A stretch of DNA of 64,000 nt from contig CBDBKI010000005.1 of assembly GCA_965206615.1 (NCBI GenBank), positions 1,984,001-2,048,000 of the forward strand, read 5' to 3'. A program made the translations under genes and the position numbers. Shown here in pieces: positions 8,577 to 18,167 of the stretch (positions are counted from its first letter, which is position 1; every line of letters begins with the position of its first letter). The notes beneath the pieces are model-generated. The model had not been told where the DNA came from and searched no databases. It worked only from the letters and a program-made list of their open reading frames with translations. The stretch is from VXNE01 sp965206615 (lineage in GTDB: Bacteria > Pseudomonadota > Gammaproteobacteria > Pseudomonadales > Azotimanducaceae).

Positions 8577-10133
8577 ATGTTCGGGTTCGCCAGCCACCTC
8601 TTCGCGGACCCGATGCGCGTACTGCCGAGCCACCGCATTCCCGCCACCGAGACCGAGCTGAAGCTGGCCGGGGACCGGCGCGCGTTGTCCGCGGCCTTCG
8701 CGGGTCTGGCCGGCGACGCCGTGTGCATCCGGGCCCTGCGCAGTACCTATTACGACACCCCGGACGGCGCGCTCTGGCGACGCGGGTATACGCTCCGCGT
8801 GCGCGAGACCGCCGCGGACGGCGGACCGCAGATGACGCTCAAGGAAGAACGTGCCGCCAGCCTCGAGCGGGGCGAGTGGAGCGCCCGCCTGTCGAGCCCG
8901 GAGCCGCGGATCGCGCTCCTGCCGGACGACGTCAGGCAGTCCGCGATGGGTGGCATCGACACGCGTGGGATGAGCCCCCGTTTCGTCACCGACATCGAGC
9001 GCCACAGCGCCGAGTTGCACACGGGCGGCGCGGTGGTGGACGTCTCCCTCGACACCGGGCGGGTGGTCGCGGGGGATCGCGAGCTGCCGGTGGCCGAGCT
9101 CGAGTTCGAGCTGCTGAGCGGACCGGTATCGGATCTGCTCGCCGCGGCGCGAGCGACGGTCGAGGAGCACCATCTCGCCGTTCGGACGCGTTCGAAAGCC
9201 GCACGGGGCGTGGCGCTGCTGACCGGGGACCCGCCGGTCGTAACGGCGCGCGTGCCCAGACTCTCGGCTTCCGACACCGTGTCGACGGCCCTGGGCCGGG
9301 TGGCCGCTGCTACCGCGGCGCACCTCCTTGGCAACCTGGACGCGCCCTTCGGCGGCGGGCCGGAACGCGTCCACCAGATGCGCGTGGCATTGCGCCGGTT
9401 CCGTTCCGCCCTGTACCTCTTCAGGGGTCGCCTGGCGCCGGCGGCGGTCGGTGTCAGGAAGGATGCGCGTTGGGCCTTCGGGCAGCTCGGGCCCGCGCGG
9501 GACCTGGACGTATTCCTCGAGGAGTCGCTGCCGGCGGTGCGGAAGTCCGTGGGCTCGAGCGGCCTCGGGCATCTCGACGACATCGGCAGAATGCGGCGTG
9601 ACGAGGCCTATCGGTCGGTCGCCCGGTTCCTCGGCGAGCCGCGCTTCAACCGCCTGTTGCTCGACCTGCTCGGCGCCGGGGCCGAGCCCGCGACGCTCGC
9701 GCGAGAGGCGGACGCACCGCTGGGCGATGCGGCGCCACGAATGCTGGACCGCGGCTATCGCCGCTTCGTCGACACCGGCGAGGACTTTGCGCGCCGGTCG
9801 ATGACCGAGCGGCACGACCTGCGCGTGCTGCTGAAGCGGTTCGGCTATGCCTGCGACAGCCTGCACGGCCTCTATCCAGGCGCGAAGACGCGACGATATC
9901 GGAAGCGCCTCGCACGGCTGCAGCGTGCGCTGGGCGCCGCGAACGACGCCTGGACGGCGGGCCGCACGGCCGACGCCCTGGCCGGCTCGGACGTGGGGGC
10001 GCGGTTCGCCGCCGATGTCGTCGAGGCGTGGGGCCGTGACCGGCTCGAGGGGATGGAAGCCGACCTCGCGCGGGCGTGGCGGGAATTCGTGGCGCGCGAG
10101 CCCTTCTGGCGGGACGCACCGCATCACCCCTGA
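8577..10133 (+). CDS. CYTH-CHAD domain protein (triphosphatase-like)
   Basis: 518 residues from the ATG at 8577 (an ATG at 8613 is also possible). The N-terminal CYTH domain shows the ETELKL signature of the triphosphate tunnel fold, YYDTPDGALWRRGYTLRVRE and MTLKEE. The C-terminal CHAD domain, from about residue 240, has the histidine-rich helical motif VHQMRVALRRFRSALYLF and a later TERHDLRVLLKRFGYACD. CYTH domains hydrolyse inorganic triphosphate or bind phosphorylated nucleotides; CHAD domains bind polyphosphate, so the protein probably acts in polyphosphate or triphosphate metabolism. It diverges from the ABM-like gene across a palindrome. Confidence 0.87.
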   Translation: MFGFASHLFADPMRVLPSHRIPATETELKLAGDRRALSAAFAGLAGDAVCIRALRSTYYDTPDGALWRRGYTLRVRETAADGGPQMTLKEERAASLERGEWSARLSSPEPRIALLPDDVRQSAMGGIDTRGMSPRFVTDIERHSAELHTGGAVVDVSLDTGRVVAGDRELPVAELEFELLSGPVSDLLAAARATVEEHHLAVRTRSKAARGVALLTGDPPVVTARVPRLSASDTVSTALGRVAAATAAHLLGNLDAPFGGGPERVHQMRVALRRFRSALYLFRGRLAPAAVGVRKDARWAFGQLGPARDLDVFLEESLPAVRKSVGSSGLGHLDDIGRMRRDEAYRSVARFLGEPRFNRLLLDLLGAGAEPATLAREADAPLGDAAPRMLDRGYRRFVDTGEDFARRSMTERHDLRVLLKRFGYACDSLHGLYPGAKTRRYRKRLARLQRALGAANDAWTAGRTADALAGSDVGARFAADVVEAWGRDRLEGMEADLARAWREFVAREPFWRDAPHHP

Positions 10134-10205
10134 CACTGCGTGGTCGCGGCGCCGAATCCGGGGTAGGCTGGCCGCAAACCGTTCCAGCACGCATCGGGAG
10201 GGAAG

Positions 10206-11192
10206 ATGAAACTGCTTGCGCACCTTGGCGCCGTCGTCGGCGCGACGGCTCTCATTGCCGGATCCGCCTTGGCCATGGAGGCGAAAGCCCCGGCCGTCGA
10301 CGCGGCCCAGTACCAGCAGTGGTTCGAGGAGATCTCGAACTGGGGACGGTGGGGCGACGACGACGAACTCGGCACGCTCAACCTCATCACGCCGGAGAAG
10401 CGCCTGGCCGCGGTGCGCCTCGTGCAGGAAGGCGTATCGGTCTCGATGGCACTCGACCTCAACACGGTGGCGGACGATCAGAACCAGAACCCGTTCTTCC
10501 ACGACCGGGAGACATCGACGTTCGGCAACCACCAGGTGGCGGGTGACGAGTACCGGGTCTCCTATCACGGCTTCGCGCACTCGCACGTCGACGGGCTGCC
10601 ACACTTCGCCCACGGCGGTCACTTCTACAACGGGCTGCCTTTCGAGGGCCTGGTGGACGGCGTCGATACCCTCGGCATCCACAACGCCAAGAACGGCATC
10701 GTCACCCGCGGCGTACTGGTGGACATGGCGTGGTTCATGGGCGTGGACTTCCTCGAGCCCGGCACGGCGATCATGCCGGAGGACTTCGAGGCCTGGGAGG
10801 AGCGGACCGGGATCGAGATCGGCAGCGGCGACGTGCTGCTCGTGCGTACCGGGCGCTGGGAGCGGGTCCGGCAGAAGGGCCAGTGGAACTTCGTGGAGGC
10901 AGCCGCCGGGTCGCACGCCTCGCTCGCGAAGTGGCTGCGCGAGCGCGACGTCGCCGTGATCGGCTGCGACGGCGTGAGCGACGTCATGCCGGGCAACGTG
11001 GAGGGGCTCGTGAATCCGCTCCACCAACTCGTGCTGGCGGGCCTCGGCATGCTGATCCTCGACAACCTCGACCTCGACGCCGTCGCGGTGGAAGCCCGCA
11101 AGCGCGACCGCTGGGAGTTCCTGTTCGTCGGTGCGCCGCTGCGGGTCCGGGGCGGGACCGGGTCGCCGCTGAATCCGCTGGCGGTGTTCTAA
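10206..11192 (+). CDS. Cyclase family protein (kynurenine-formamidase-like), exported
   Basis: 328 residues with a clear signal peptide (MKLLAHLGAVVGATALIAG, cut near ALAMEA). This metal-dependent cyclase/hydrolase family (PF04199) includes kynurenine formamidase. The metal motif is in HGFAHSHVDGLPHF (H-x-D-x3-H). The N-terminal NWGRWGDDDELGTLNLITPE is typical of the long cyclases found in marine proteobacteria. The ATG at 10206 follows GGGAGGGAAG. It stands alone, 72 bases after CYTH-CHAD and convergent with the next gene. The substrate is unknown; periplasmic hydrolysis of an amide or lactone is the likely chemistry. Confidence 0.87.
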   Translation: MKLLAHLGAVVGATALIAGSALAMEAKAPAVDAAQYQQWFEEISNWGRWGDDDELGTLNLITPEKRLAAVRLVQEGVSVSMALDLNTVADDQNQNPFFHDRETSTFGNHQVAGDEYRVSYHGFAHSHVDGLPHFAHGGHFYNGLPFEGLVDGVDTLGIHNAKNGIVTRGVLVDMAWFMGVDFLEPGTAIMPEDFEAWEERTGIEIGSGDVLLVRTGRWERVRQKGQWNFVEAAAGSHASLAKWLRERDVAVIGCDGVSDVMPGNVEGLVNPLHQLVLAGLGMLILDNLDLDAVAVEARKRDRWEFLFVGAPLRVRGGTGSPLNPLAVF

Positions 11193-11211
11193 AGGTCTCG
11201 CCCGGCGCGCG

Positions 11212-12366
11212 CTACGGCAGTTCGAAAGGCGGCGCGCAACGCGCCATGTCCAGCAGCGCTGCGCTCCTGGCGAAGATGTGCCGGCGCGCGCCCAGCGCTT
11301 CCTTCAGGGCAACGTCGCGGTCCCAGGGGTTGTCGATGGCCGCGATGGAGCGCGCGGCGCGGAATCCGATGTGGCGCAGCTGGTAGTACGGGGAGACCAG
11401 CGGAAAGAACTGCAGCGGCCAGTCGGTGCCGTAGACCAGCCGCTCCTCGAGACCGGGCACCGCCAGGGCCCGCTTGAGGTAGCCGAGCTTGTTGATCTGC
11501 GTCAGGCTGGAGATGTCGGCGTAGAGACTGGGATAGCGGTCGAACAGGGGCAGAACACGCTCGAAGTTGTCCTCCCCGGCGTTCTTCCCGGTCGTCGCGA
11601 TGTGCGCGGCGATGACGGTGACACCCATCGACAGCGGCAGTTCCAGGCGCAGCGGGTCCCCGAAAGCGTCCACGGCGCTGGCGAACGCGCGCTCCTGGCC
11701 GGCGTGCGTCAGGAGCGGCAGGTCGAGCTCGATCAGTCGCTCGTAGAACGGACGGATGGTCGGATCGCCCGGGTCGATGCCCATGATGTTGGGAATCCAC
11801 TTGATCAGCAGCGCGCCGGCTTCGCGAACCCGCGCCAGCCGCTCCAGCGCGTCGCGACGGTAGGGATTGACGCTCGCGCCGAAGCACAGGTGATCGTGAC
11901 GGGCGACTTCGCGCGCGACGAACGCGTTCGGAACGTACACCTGGGTGGCCTCGAGATCGAGGACGCCGTCGGCGTCGACGACACCGTCCAGGGCGAGCAC
12001 GACCGCCTTGTCGACGCGCCGCGATGCGGCAACGTGAGCCGCGATGCGCGCGATGACGGCACCGTCTCCCTGTGCCTCGAGGGTTTCCCGGGTGACCCCG
12101 AACGCCCGCAGGTAGATCGACAGGCGAAAGCTCCCCCGCATCTCCGGACCGATGATGACGCCGCTGTCGCCCGAGCCGATTCCCGCGGCATGCACGTGGA
12201 GGTCCACGAAGCCGCGCTCCTCCGGGGAGGGGTCGTCCGCTGCGAGCCCCGCCTGGGGCGTCGCGGCGAGCAGTGCCACGACGATTCCGGCTACGTGGAC
12301 GTGGCGCATGCTCGCGGCGAGGCGGGTGCCCGCCGTGGAGCGCGATGGGCCGAGGGCAAGTTTCAC
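11212..12366 (-). CDS. Amidohydrolase-family TIM-barrel metal hydrolase, exported
   Basis: 384 residues from a GTG at 12366 that overlaps the lhr stop codon as GTGA, indicating translational coupling; the ATG at 12309 is an alternative that gives a shorter signal peptide (VAGIVVALLAATPQAGLAAD). Metal-binding motifs of the amidohydrolase-2 family are visible: FVDLHVHAAG, PLLTHAGQE, VIAAHIATTG and YGTDWPLQF with the late aspartate. The fold and hydrolase class are reasonably sure; the substrate is not identifiable. Coupling of a secreted hydrolase to a cytoplasmic DNA/RNA helicase is probably positional. Confidence 0.8.
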   Translation of the reverse strand: MKLALGPSRSTAGTRLAASMRHVHVAGIVVALLAATPQAGLAADDPSPEERGFVDLHVHAAGIGSGDSGVIIGPEMRGSFRLSIYLRAFGVTRETLEAQGDGAVIARIAAHVAASRRVDKAVVLALDGVVDADGVLDLEATQVYVPNAFVAREVARHDHLCFGASVNPYRRDALERLARVREAGALLIKWIPNIMGIDPGDPTIRPFYERLIELDLPLLTHAGQERAFASAVDAFGDPLRLELPLSMGVTVIAAHIATTGKNAGEDNFERVLPLFDRYPSLYADISSLTQINKLGYLKRALAVPGLEERLVYGTDWPLQFFPLVSPYYQLRHIGFRAARSIAAIDNPWDRDVALKEALGARRHIFARSAALLDMARCAPPFELP

Positions 12367-15300
12367 ACGTGCCGCTCCACGTACACGCCGCGATGATCGC
12401 GCACCAACGTAAGGTTGCGCTCGAGTGCGGGGAGGTAGGGACTCTCCTGCGCCGGTCGATCGTTGACGGTCTCGATGGCCCAGCGCCGGTCGCGTCGAAC
12501 GGCTTGGGCGAGCTGGCCGATCAGCACGTCGAGCGCAGCGTCGTCCGGCTCGAGGATTACATGCAGGCGTTTGCCGCCATTCTCCGCGACGAGGGCCAGG
12601 GCGCCGGCGTGAAAGCCGAGATGGTTGGCGACCCGCCGCTGCGGCAGCGCGTCCCAGTCGAGGCCGAGGCCGGTGGGCGCGATGGGGTCCACGGCCGAAA
12701 CCGAGAAGGTCGAGCGGGCGGTGTCCAGCCGCTCGAGTTGGCGTAGCGCGATGGGCAGGGCGAACTGCGGTCCGGAGAGATCTTCGAAGAAGAGTCCGGC
12801 GACGACTTCGCCGGCCAGTTCCATGATGCGCAGGGCCGGAAACACGGCTGCCCAGCGGAACTCCCCACCCTCACGGTTGGCCAGTTCCCGGCTGACGATA
12901 CCGTAGCGGTCGAGCAGCACACGGCAGCGGTCCTTGGCCGCTTCCATCCGGGACAAGGCGTCCTGCGGCGCATCGACGGGCCGTGTGAGGAACCAGTTGC
13001 CGGGCCAGCCCGTGGCGGCCTGGCGGGCCCGCGCCCGGACGCGGCGGCGGTCTCCGGGCGCCGCGTTCGCGAGCAGCCGGAAGCGCCGTTCGAGCCCGGT
13101 GCGCAGGGGGCGGGGATCGTCCGCCGCGACCCGACCTGCCCAGACGGCGTCCCAGAAAACGGTGTTGAACGTCTCCGCATCCTGTTGCGATGCGTCCATG
13201 AGCTGGACGAAGGCGTACCGGGCCGCGGGGTCGGCGAACAGGGCGGCAACTTCGGTCTCTGTGTCCGGGTTGGGGACGAGGGCGTCGATCTCGTCCTCGA
13301 AACCGAACGTCACGAGTTCGCGCCCGACGCCCCGCCAGGTCAGACCCTGGCTCGCGCAGGCCGCGGTGAGGTGTTCGGGCGCGAAGCCATCGAGCCGCGT
13401 GCGCCAGGCGTCCTCCAGCCAGAACGGCAACGGTGCGGCGAACCCGCGCAGGCGATCCATCGCGTCCAGCAGCCGGTTCTCCGAGGCCTCGACGCCCACG
13501 CGGTGCCAGGTGGCGAGGAACGGCGGCAGCCACCACGCGGGCCGCGCTTCGAAATGCGGCCGGTTCGCGGCGCGCTGGAACCGGATGAGGATCTCGAGGT
13601 TCTCGGCGTCGCAGAACCGCTCGGATTCGTCGTCGGCCAGGAGTGGTCCTTCGACGAACTCGTCATCGTGGAGGAGTGCGGCCAGGGTCGTTTGGAGGGC
13701 GCCGGGTTGCATCGGAAACAGTTGTTCCCACTGCGCAAGTGTGCGGGGACCATAGAACCGCGCGAACTCCGCGAAGAGCTGTCCGGCGTCGCGTGTGTCG
13801 GACGTCTCGGCGGGAAGGTCCTCCCCGAGGAGTGTCCGTCGCAGGTGGGCCGCGTTCTCCGCGTGTACGAACCAGCTTTCGCGGCCGCTCGCGATGCGCC
13901 GTATCGCGCCGGGTGGCTCCAGGGCGGCATCCGGCAGTAACCGCAACTCGGCTTCGGGAATCAGCACCCGTTCCTTCACCCACTCGGCCAGTTCCCCGGT
14001 GTCGCGCGGTGCGTAGCCGGCGGCGGTCCGCTGTATCTTCGCCTCGAACTCGGCCGCGACGGCCGGGTCGATGCGCGGTCGCAGGTTGCGGTCGAAGACC
14101 GCCTGGCGGATCAGGTCGTCGGACAGGGACGACCGGCCGCCTCGTTCGGGGGTGTCGTCGGCGTACATGTAGCGGCCGATCTGGTTGAAGGTGATCGCCG
14201 CGGCGAACGGGCTCGGCACCGAGACGGAGGTGACGGACCAGGAAATGGCGCCGGATTCCAGGTCGGCGAGTACCTGCACGGCCGCCGGCATGTCGAACTC
14301 GTCGCGCAGGCAGGTGCGCCAGGTCTCCAGCAGCACCGGGAAGTCCTCGAGCTTCGCGACCGCGGTCATGAGCTTCTTCGCCTGCATGCGGGCCAGCCAG
14401 AGCGGCATGCGCTGGTTGAAGCGTTGCCGCGTGAGGAGCAGCGCCCGCCCGGCGCATTCGCGAAAGCGGGAGCCGAAGAAACCGCTGGCTTCGAGGGACT
14501 GGCGCAGGAGCGTCTCGAAGTTGGCCGGCGTGACCATTGAGACGCAGGCGGCGGGGTCGACGTCGTCCTTGATCTGGATGGCGATCGCGTAGTTGTCGGC
14601 GTGGATTTCGGCTTCGCTGTCAAACCGCTCGCGCCACGCGGACTCGAGCGCCAGCGCGATGGGGCGGTTGACCTGGGCGCCCCAGCACGTATGGAGGACG
14701 ACCTGCTGTTCCCGGTCGGGACCGCTGTAGCCCCCCGGGCCGGAGCGGATGTGCTCCACCAGCAGGTGGCGCCGGTGGGGCAGGTCGCGGTCGGTCACCT
14801 CGCGCTGGCGTTCCAGGAAGTCGACGAGTTCCTCTGCCGAGATCTCGTCGAACCCGAGCTGGGCGTGGACACATTCCAGGATTTCGTCGCGACGGCGCGT
14901 GGCGAGCCGCTCGTCGGCGAAAGCCAGGAACTCGCCGATGCGCTGTGCGAAGTGGAAGCTCCGGTTGATCGTCTCGGCGCGCCAGAAGGGTGGCGCGGTG
15001 GCGGTGGGACGGGCGGGTTTCACCAGCACGTCGTTGTGGGTGATGCGGTGGATCTGCCAGTTCTGTGTCCCGAGGGTGAAGGTCTGGCCGATGGTCGCCT
15101 CCCACACGAACTCCTCGTCGAGCTCGCCGATGGCGGCGCCGGAATCCGCGTGACGCAACTTGAAGTAGCCGCGGTCGGGGATCGAGCCGCCGGCGCTGTA
15201 GAGCGCGAACACGGCGCCCTTGCGCGCCCTCAGCGTGTTCTCCAGGCGGTCGAGCACGACGCGCGGCTGCAGGTCGCGTACCCGTACGCCGGCGTAGCGG

Positions 15301-16700
15301 CCGGCGAGCATCTCGACGACCAGGTCGAACTGTTCGCGAGGCAGCGTCTCGTAGGGTGTCGCACGGCAGACAAGCCGGTACAGGTTGTCGGCGCGCCAGG
15401 TTTCGGAGGCGACCGTGGACACGATGATCTGGGCGAGTACGTCGAGGGGGTTCGACATCGGACGGAGCGGCTCGATGTCGCGCTCCGCCATCGCTTGCGC
15501 GACCACGGCCGCCTCGAGGAAGTCGTGGGCGTGTGTCGGGAACAGCAGGCCGCGGCTGGTGTCGCCCACCCGGTGTCCGGCGCGCCCGACGCGCTGCAGT
15601 GCGGACGCAATGGACGGCGGCGACTGGATGAGGACGACCTGGTCGAGGTCGCCGATGTCGATGCCCATTTCCAGCGAGTTGGTGGCGACGATGGCCTTCA
15701 GCTCGCCGTCCTTCAGGCGCCGTTCCACCTCCGTGCGAATCTCCCGGGACAGCGAGCCGTGGTGCGCGTACGCGACTGGCGTCACTGCCTCGTCGTTGAG
15801 CTTCAGCGTGATCTTCTCCGCCATGCGGCGACTGTTGGTGAAGAAGAGCGTCGAGCGATTGGCATCGATCACGTCCCTGAAGCTGTCCGAGAGAGGATCC
15901 CAGATCTTTTGGCCGTTTTCCGCCGCGACCCGCGCGGCCTCGGGGAAGCGCACGGACAGTTCGATCTTCTTTTCCGCGTTCGACTCGACGACACCCACGG
16001 GGCGGGGGCGCCCGTCCGGCGTGTGTCCGCCCACGTAGCGGGCCACGGTGTCGAGGGGCCGGACCGTCGCCGAGAGTGCGACGCGCTGAAACTCGCCGGC
16101 GAGGTCGGCGAGGCGTTCGAGGCCGGTCATGAGCGTCACGCCGCGACGGTTCTCGACGATGGAGTGGATCTCGTCGAGGATCACCGTTTCGACCGTCGAC
16201 AGCGCGTGCCGCCCGCGCACGGTCGTCAGCAGGAGCGTCAGGCTCTCGGGCGTGGTGATGAGGATCTCGGGGGGGCGCCGCAGCATGCGCTGGCGCTCGC
16301 TCTGATCGGTGTCGCCGCTGCGGGTCTGCACGTGCAGGCTCGGGAAGGTCTCGGCCCGCGCGAGGAAGGTGGCCCGGAGTTCGGACAGCGGTTCGATGAG
16401 GTTGCGGCGGATGTCGTTGTTGAGCGCCTTGAGCGGCGAGATGTAGAGCACGCGGGTGGCGCCGGGTGCGGAAGCCCCCGAGGCGAACGCGTTCAGCGCC
16501 CAGAGGAAGGCGGTGAGCGTCTTGCCGCTGCCGGTGGGCGCGGTGATGAGCAGGTGTTCGCCGGCCGCGATACGCGGCCAGCTCCGCTCCTGCACGTCCG
16601 TCGGTGCGGGGAAGCGGTCCTGGAACCAGGCGGCGATGCCGGGATGGAAGGTCGCAAGGGCGCTCATGTGGGCGGCTGCCCCGGGCGTGCTACGCGGCAT
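12363..16700 (-). CDS. lhr: Lhr-type superfamily 2 ATP-dependent helicase
   Basis: 1445 residues, matching the long Lhr helicases. Motif I APTGSGKT is near residues 54-61, followed by PLKALNNDIRRN (Ia), TTPESLTLLL (Ib), ILDEIHS (DEIH box), SATVRPLDT (III), NSLEMGIDIG (V) and QRVGRAGHRVGD (VI). After the RecA cores come the long Lhr-specific winged-helix and beta-barrel regions. Lhr proteins are 3'-5' DNA helicases linked to repair and rRNA processing. An ATG at 16667 (MSALATFHPG) is an alternative start; neither start has a strong ribosome-binding site. The downstream amidohydrolase overlaps by GTGA. Confidence 0.93.
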   Translation of the reverse strand: MPRSTPGAAAHMSALATFHPGIAAWFQDRFPAPTDVQERSWPRIAAGEHLLITAPTGSGKTLTAFLWALNAFASGASAPGATRVLYISPLKALNNDIRRNLIEPLSELRATFLARAETFPSLHVQTRSGDTDQSERQRMLRRPPEILITTPESLTLLLTTVRGRHALSTVETVILDEIHSIVENRRGVTLMTGLERLADLAGEFQRVALSATVRPLDTVARYVGGHTPDGRPRPVGVVESNAEKKIELSVRFPEAARVAAENGQKIWDPLSDSFRDVIDANRSTLFFTNSRRMAEKITLKLNDEAVTPVAYAHHGSLSREIRTEVERRLKDGELKAIVATNSLEMGIDIGDLDQVVLIQSPPSIASALQRVGRAGHRVGDTSRGLLFPTHAHDFLEAAVVAQAMAERDIEPLRPMSNPLDVLAQIIVSTVASETWRADNLYRLVCRATPYETLPREQFDLVVEMLAGRYAGVRVRDLQPRVVLDRLENTLRARKGAVFALYSAGGSIPDRGYFKLRHADSGAAIGELDEEFVWEATIGQTFTLGTQNWQIHRITHNDVLVKPARPTATAPPFWRAETINRSFHFAQRIGEFLAFADERLATRRRDEILECVHAQLGFDEISAEELVDFLERQREVTDRDLPHRRHLLVEHIRSGPGGYSGPDREQQVVLHTCWGAQVNRPIALALESAWRERFDSEAEIHADNYAIAIQIKDDVDPAACVSMVTPANFETLLRQSLEASGFFGSRFRECAGRALLLTRQRFNQRMPLWLARMQAKKLMTAVAKLEDFPVLLETWRTCLRDEFDMPAAVQVLADLESGAISWSVTSVSVPSPFAAAITFNQIGRYMYADDTPERGGRSSLSDDLIRQAVFDRNLRPRIDPAVAAEFEAKIQRTAAGYAPRDTGELAEWVKERVLIPEAELRLLPDAALEPPGAIRRIASGRESWFVHAENAAHLRRTLLGEDLPAETSDTRDAGQLFAEFARFYGPRTLAQWEQLFPMQPGALQTTLAALLHDDEFVEGPLLADDESERFCDAENLEILIRFQRAANRPHFEARPAWWLPPFLATWHRVGVEASENRLLDAMDRLRGFAAPLPFWLEDAWRTRLDGFAPEHLTAACASQGLTWRGVGRELVTFGFEDEIDALVPNPDTETEVAALFADPAARYAFVQLMDASQQDAETFNTVFWDAVWAGRVAADDPRPLRTGLERRFRLLANAAPGDRRRVRARARQAATGWPGNWFLTRPVDAPQDALSRMEAAKDRCRVLLDRYGIVSRELANREGGEFRWAAVFPALRIMELAGEVVAGLFFEDLSGPQFALPIALRQLERLDTARSTFSVSAVDPIAPTGLGLDWDALPQRRVANHLGFHAGALALVAENGGKRLHVILEPDDAALDVLIGQLAQAVRRDRRWAIETVNDRPAQESPYLPALERNLTLVRDHRGVYVERHV

Positions 16701-16777
16701 GGAGGACTGGTCGGGTTGACGACCCTCGCGCCAGCGGTGTAAAGGGTGGCAGGGGTCGCGGCGAGGGAGAACCTGAC

Positions 16778-18112
16778 ATGATCGAATACGGACGCCTGGT
16801 TTGCGTGTTCGCGCTGCTCTTGGGCAGTCTGGGCGCTATTGTGGCCCAAGCGGCTCCGGATCGTCCGAACGTCGTCCTCATCCTGGTCGACGACCTGGGG
16901 TACGAGGCGCTTGGCGCATACGGCGGAGTCAGCTACGAGACGCCGGCGCTCGACCGCCTCGCGGCATCCGGGGTCCGGTTCACGCACGCCTACGCCATGC
17001 CGCTCTGTTCTCCCTCCCGCCTCCAGTTGATGACGGGCCGCTACAACCACCGCAACTACACGGAGTGGGGCGTGCTGCCCCCGGACGAGATCACGTTTGC
17101 CAATCTGCTCAAGGAAGCCGGCTACACGACCTACGTAGCGGGCAAGTGGCAGCTTTGGGGACACACGCTGTTGTGGGACCCGGAAGGTCCCTGTTGCCCG
17201 CAACAGGGACAGACGCCTGCGGAGGCCGGCTTCGACGAGTACCTGCTCTGGTTTCTGGATTCGAAGGGCAGCCGCTACGCCGACCCTGTCCTGTCGGCCA
17301 CGGGCAGGGAGACCGAGACCTTCGAGGGTGCCTACGGACCGGATCTCCTGGCGGACTTCGTCGTGGGCGCCATCGAGACGCAGGTTGCCGAAAGATCGGC
17401 ACAGCCGTTCTTCGTCTACTACTCCATGGTGCTGGTGCACGACCCGTTCCTGCCGACCCCCGACGGTCCGGGTTGGCAGGGCGATCGCCACGCGGCCGAC
17501 CCGGCGAACTTCTCCGACATGGTCGCCTACGTCGACAAGATCGTCGGGCGCATCCTCGACACCCTCGAAAAACAGGGGGTTCGTGACGAGACGCTCGTCC
17601 TCCTGACCGGCGACAACGGGACACCGCGGGCGATCGTGAGCGAACTTGCCGACGGGACGCGGGTACCGGGCGAGAAGAGCCTCTCCACGGACGGCGGTAC
17701 ACGGGTGCCGTTGCTCGCGTCGTGGCCCGGCGCCGTCGAGGCGGGGCGTGTGTCCGATGCACTGATCGACTTCACGGACTTCCTGCCGTCGCTGGCCGAG
17801 GTGGCCGGGGCTGCCGTGCCGGATGACCGGGAGATCGACGGGCGGAGCTTCGCGCCGATCCTCACTGGGGCGGCGGAAGGTGTCCGCGAGTGGGTGTTCA
17901 TGGACTTCCGGCCCCGCTTCCCGGGCATTCCCGAGGCCACCTGGATGCGTGACCGGCGGTTCAAGCTGTATCAGGACGGTCGCTTCTTCGACATCGGCAG
18001 CGACGTGTCGGAGACGGTACCGCTTGCAGTCGAGACCCTTGCCGGCGAGGCGCTCCGTGCCCATGCCGACCTGCAGGAGGCGCTGACGGATGTCCTGGGA
18101 GACAGCGGCTGA
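16778..18112 (+). CDS. Sulfatase (type I, formylglycine-dependent), exported
   Basis: 444 residues with an N-terminal signal peptide (LVCVFALLLGSLGAIVAQAA). Metal ligands start with ILVDDLGYEA. The sulfatase signature MPLCSPSRLQLMTGRY is at residue 77; its cysteine is the one converted to formylglycine. Later conserved motifs are AGKWQLWG and LTGDNG. The enzyme hydrolyses a sulfate ester outside the cytoplasm; the substrate (polysaccharide or small sulfate ester) is unknown. The ATG at 16778 follows GCGAGGGAGAACC. The ArsC-like gene begins 55 bases downstream in the same direction. A formylglycine-generating enzyme is not in the window. Confidence 0.9.
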   Translation: MIEYGRLVCVFALLLGSLGAIVAQAAPDRPNVVLILVDDLGYEALGAYGGVSYETPALDRLAASGVRFTHAYAMPLCSPSRLQLMTGRYNHRNYTEWGVLPPDEITFANLLKEAGYTTYVAGKWQLWGHTLLWDPEGPCCPQQGQTPAEAGFDEYLLWFLDSKGSRYADPVLSATGRETETFEGAYGPDLLADFVVGAIETQVAERSAQPFFVYYSMVLVHDPFLPTPDGPGWQGDRHAADPANFSDMVAYVDKIVGRILDTLEKQGVRDETLVLLTGDNGTPRAIVSELADGTRVPGEKSLSTDGGTRVPLLASWPGAVEAGRVSDALIDFTDFLPSLAEVAGAAVPDDREIDGRSFAPILTGAAEGVREWVFMDFRPRFPGIPEATWMRDRRFKLYQDGRFFDIGSDVSETVPLAVETLAGEALRAHADLQEALTDVLGDSG

Positions 18113-18167
18113 GCGGCACCGCGTGGCGCCGCGCTATACTGCCGGCGAGCGCTTGCACGGAGCAGTC

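Noticed and set aside
7773..11027. 1084-codon minus-strand open frame
   Set aside because: Antisense to the well-supported CYTH-CHAD and cyclase genes; composition is typical of GC-biased noise.
14601..16742. 713-codon plus-strand frame
   Set aside because: Antisense to the Lhr helicase; no protein-like motifs.
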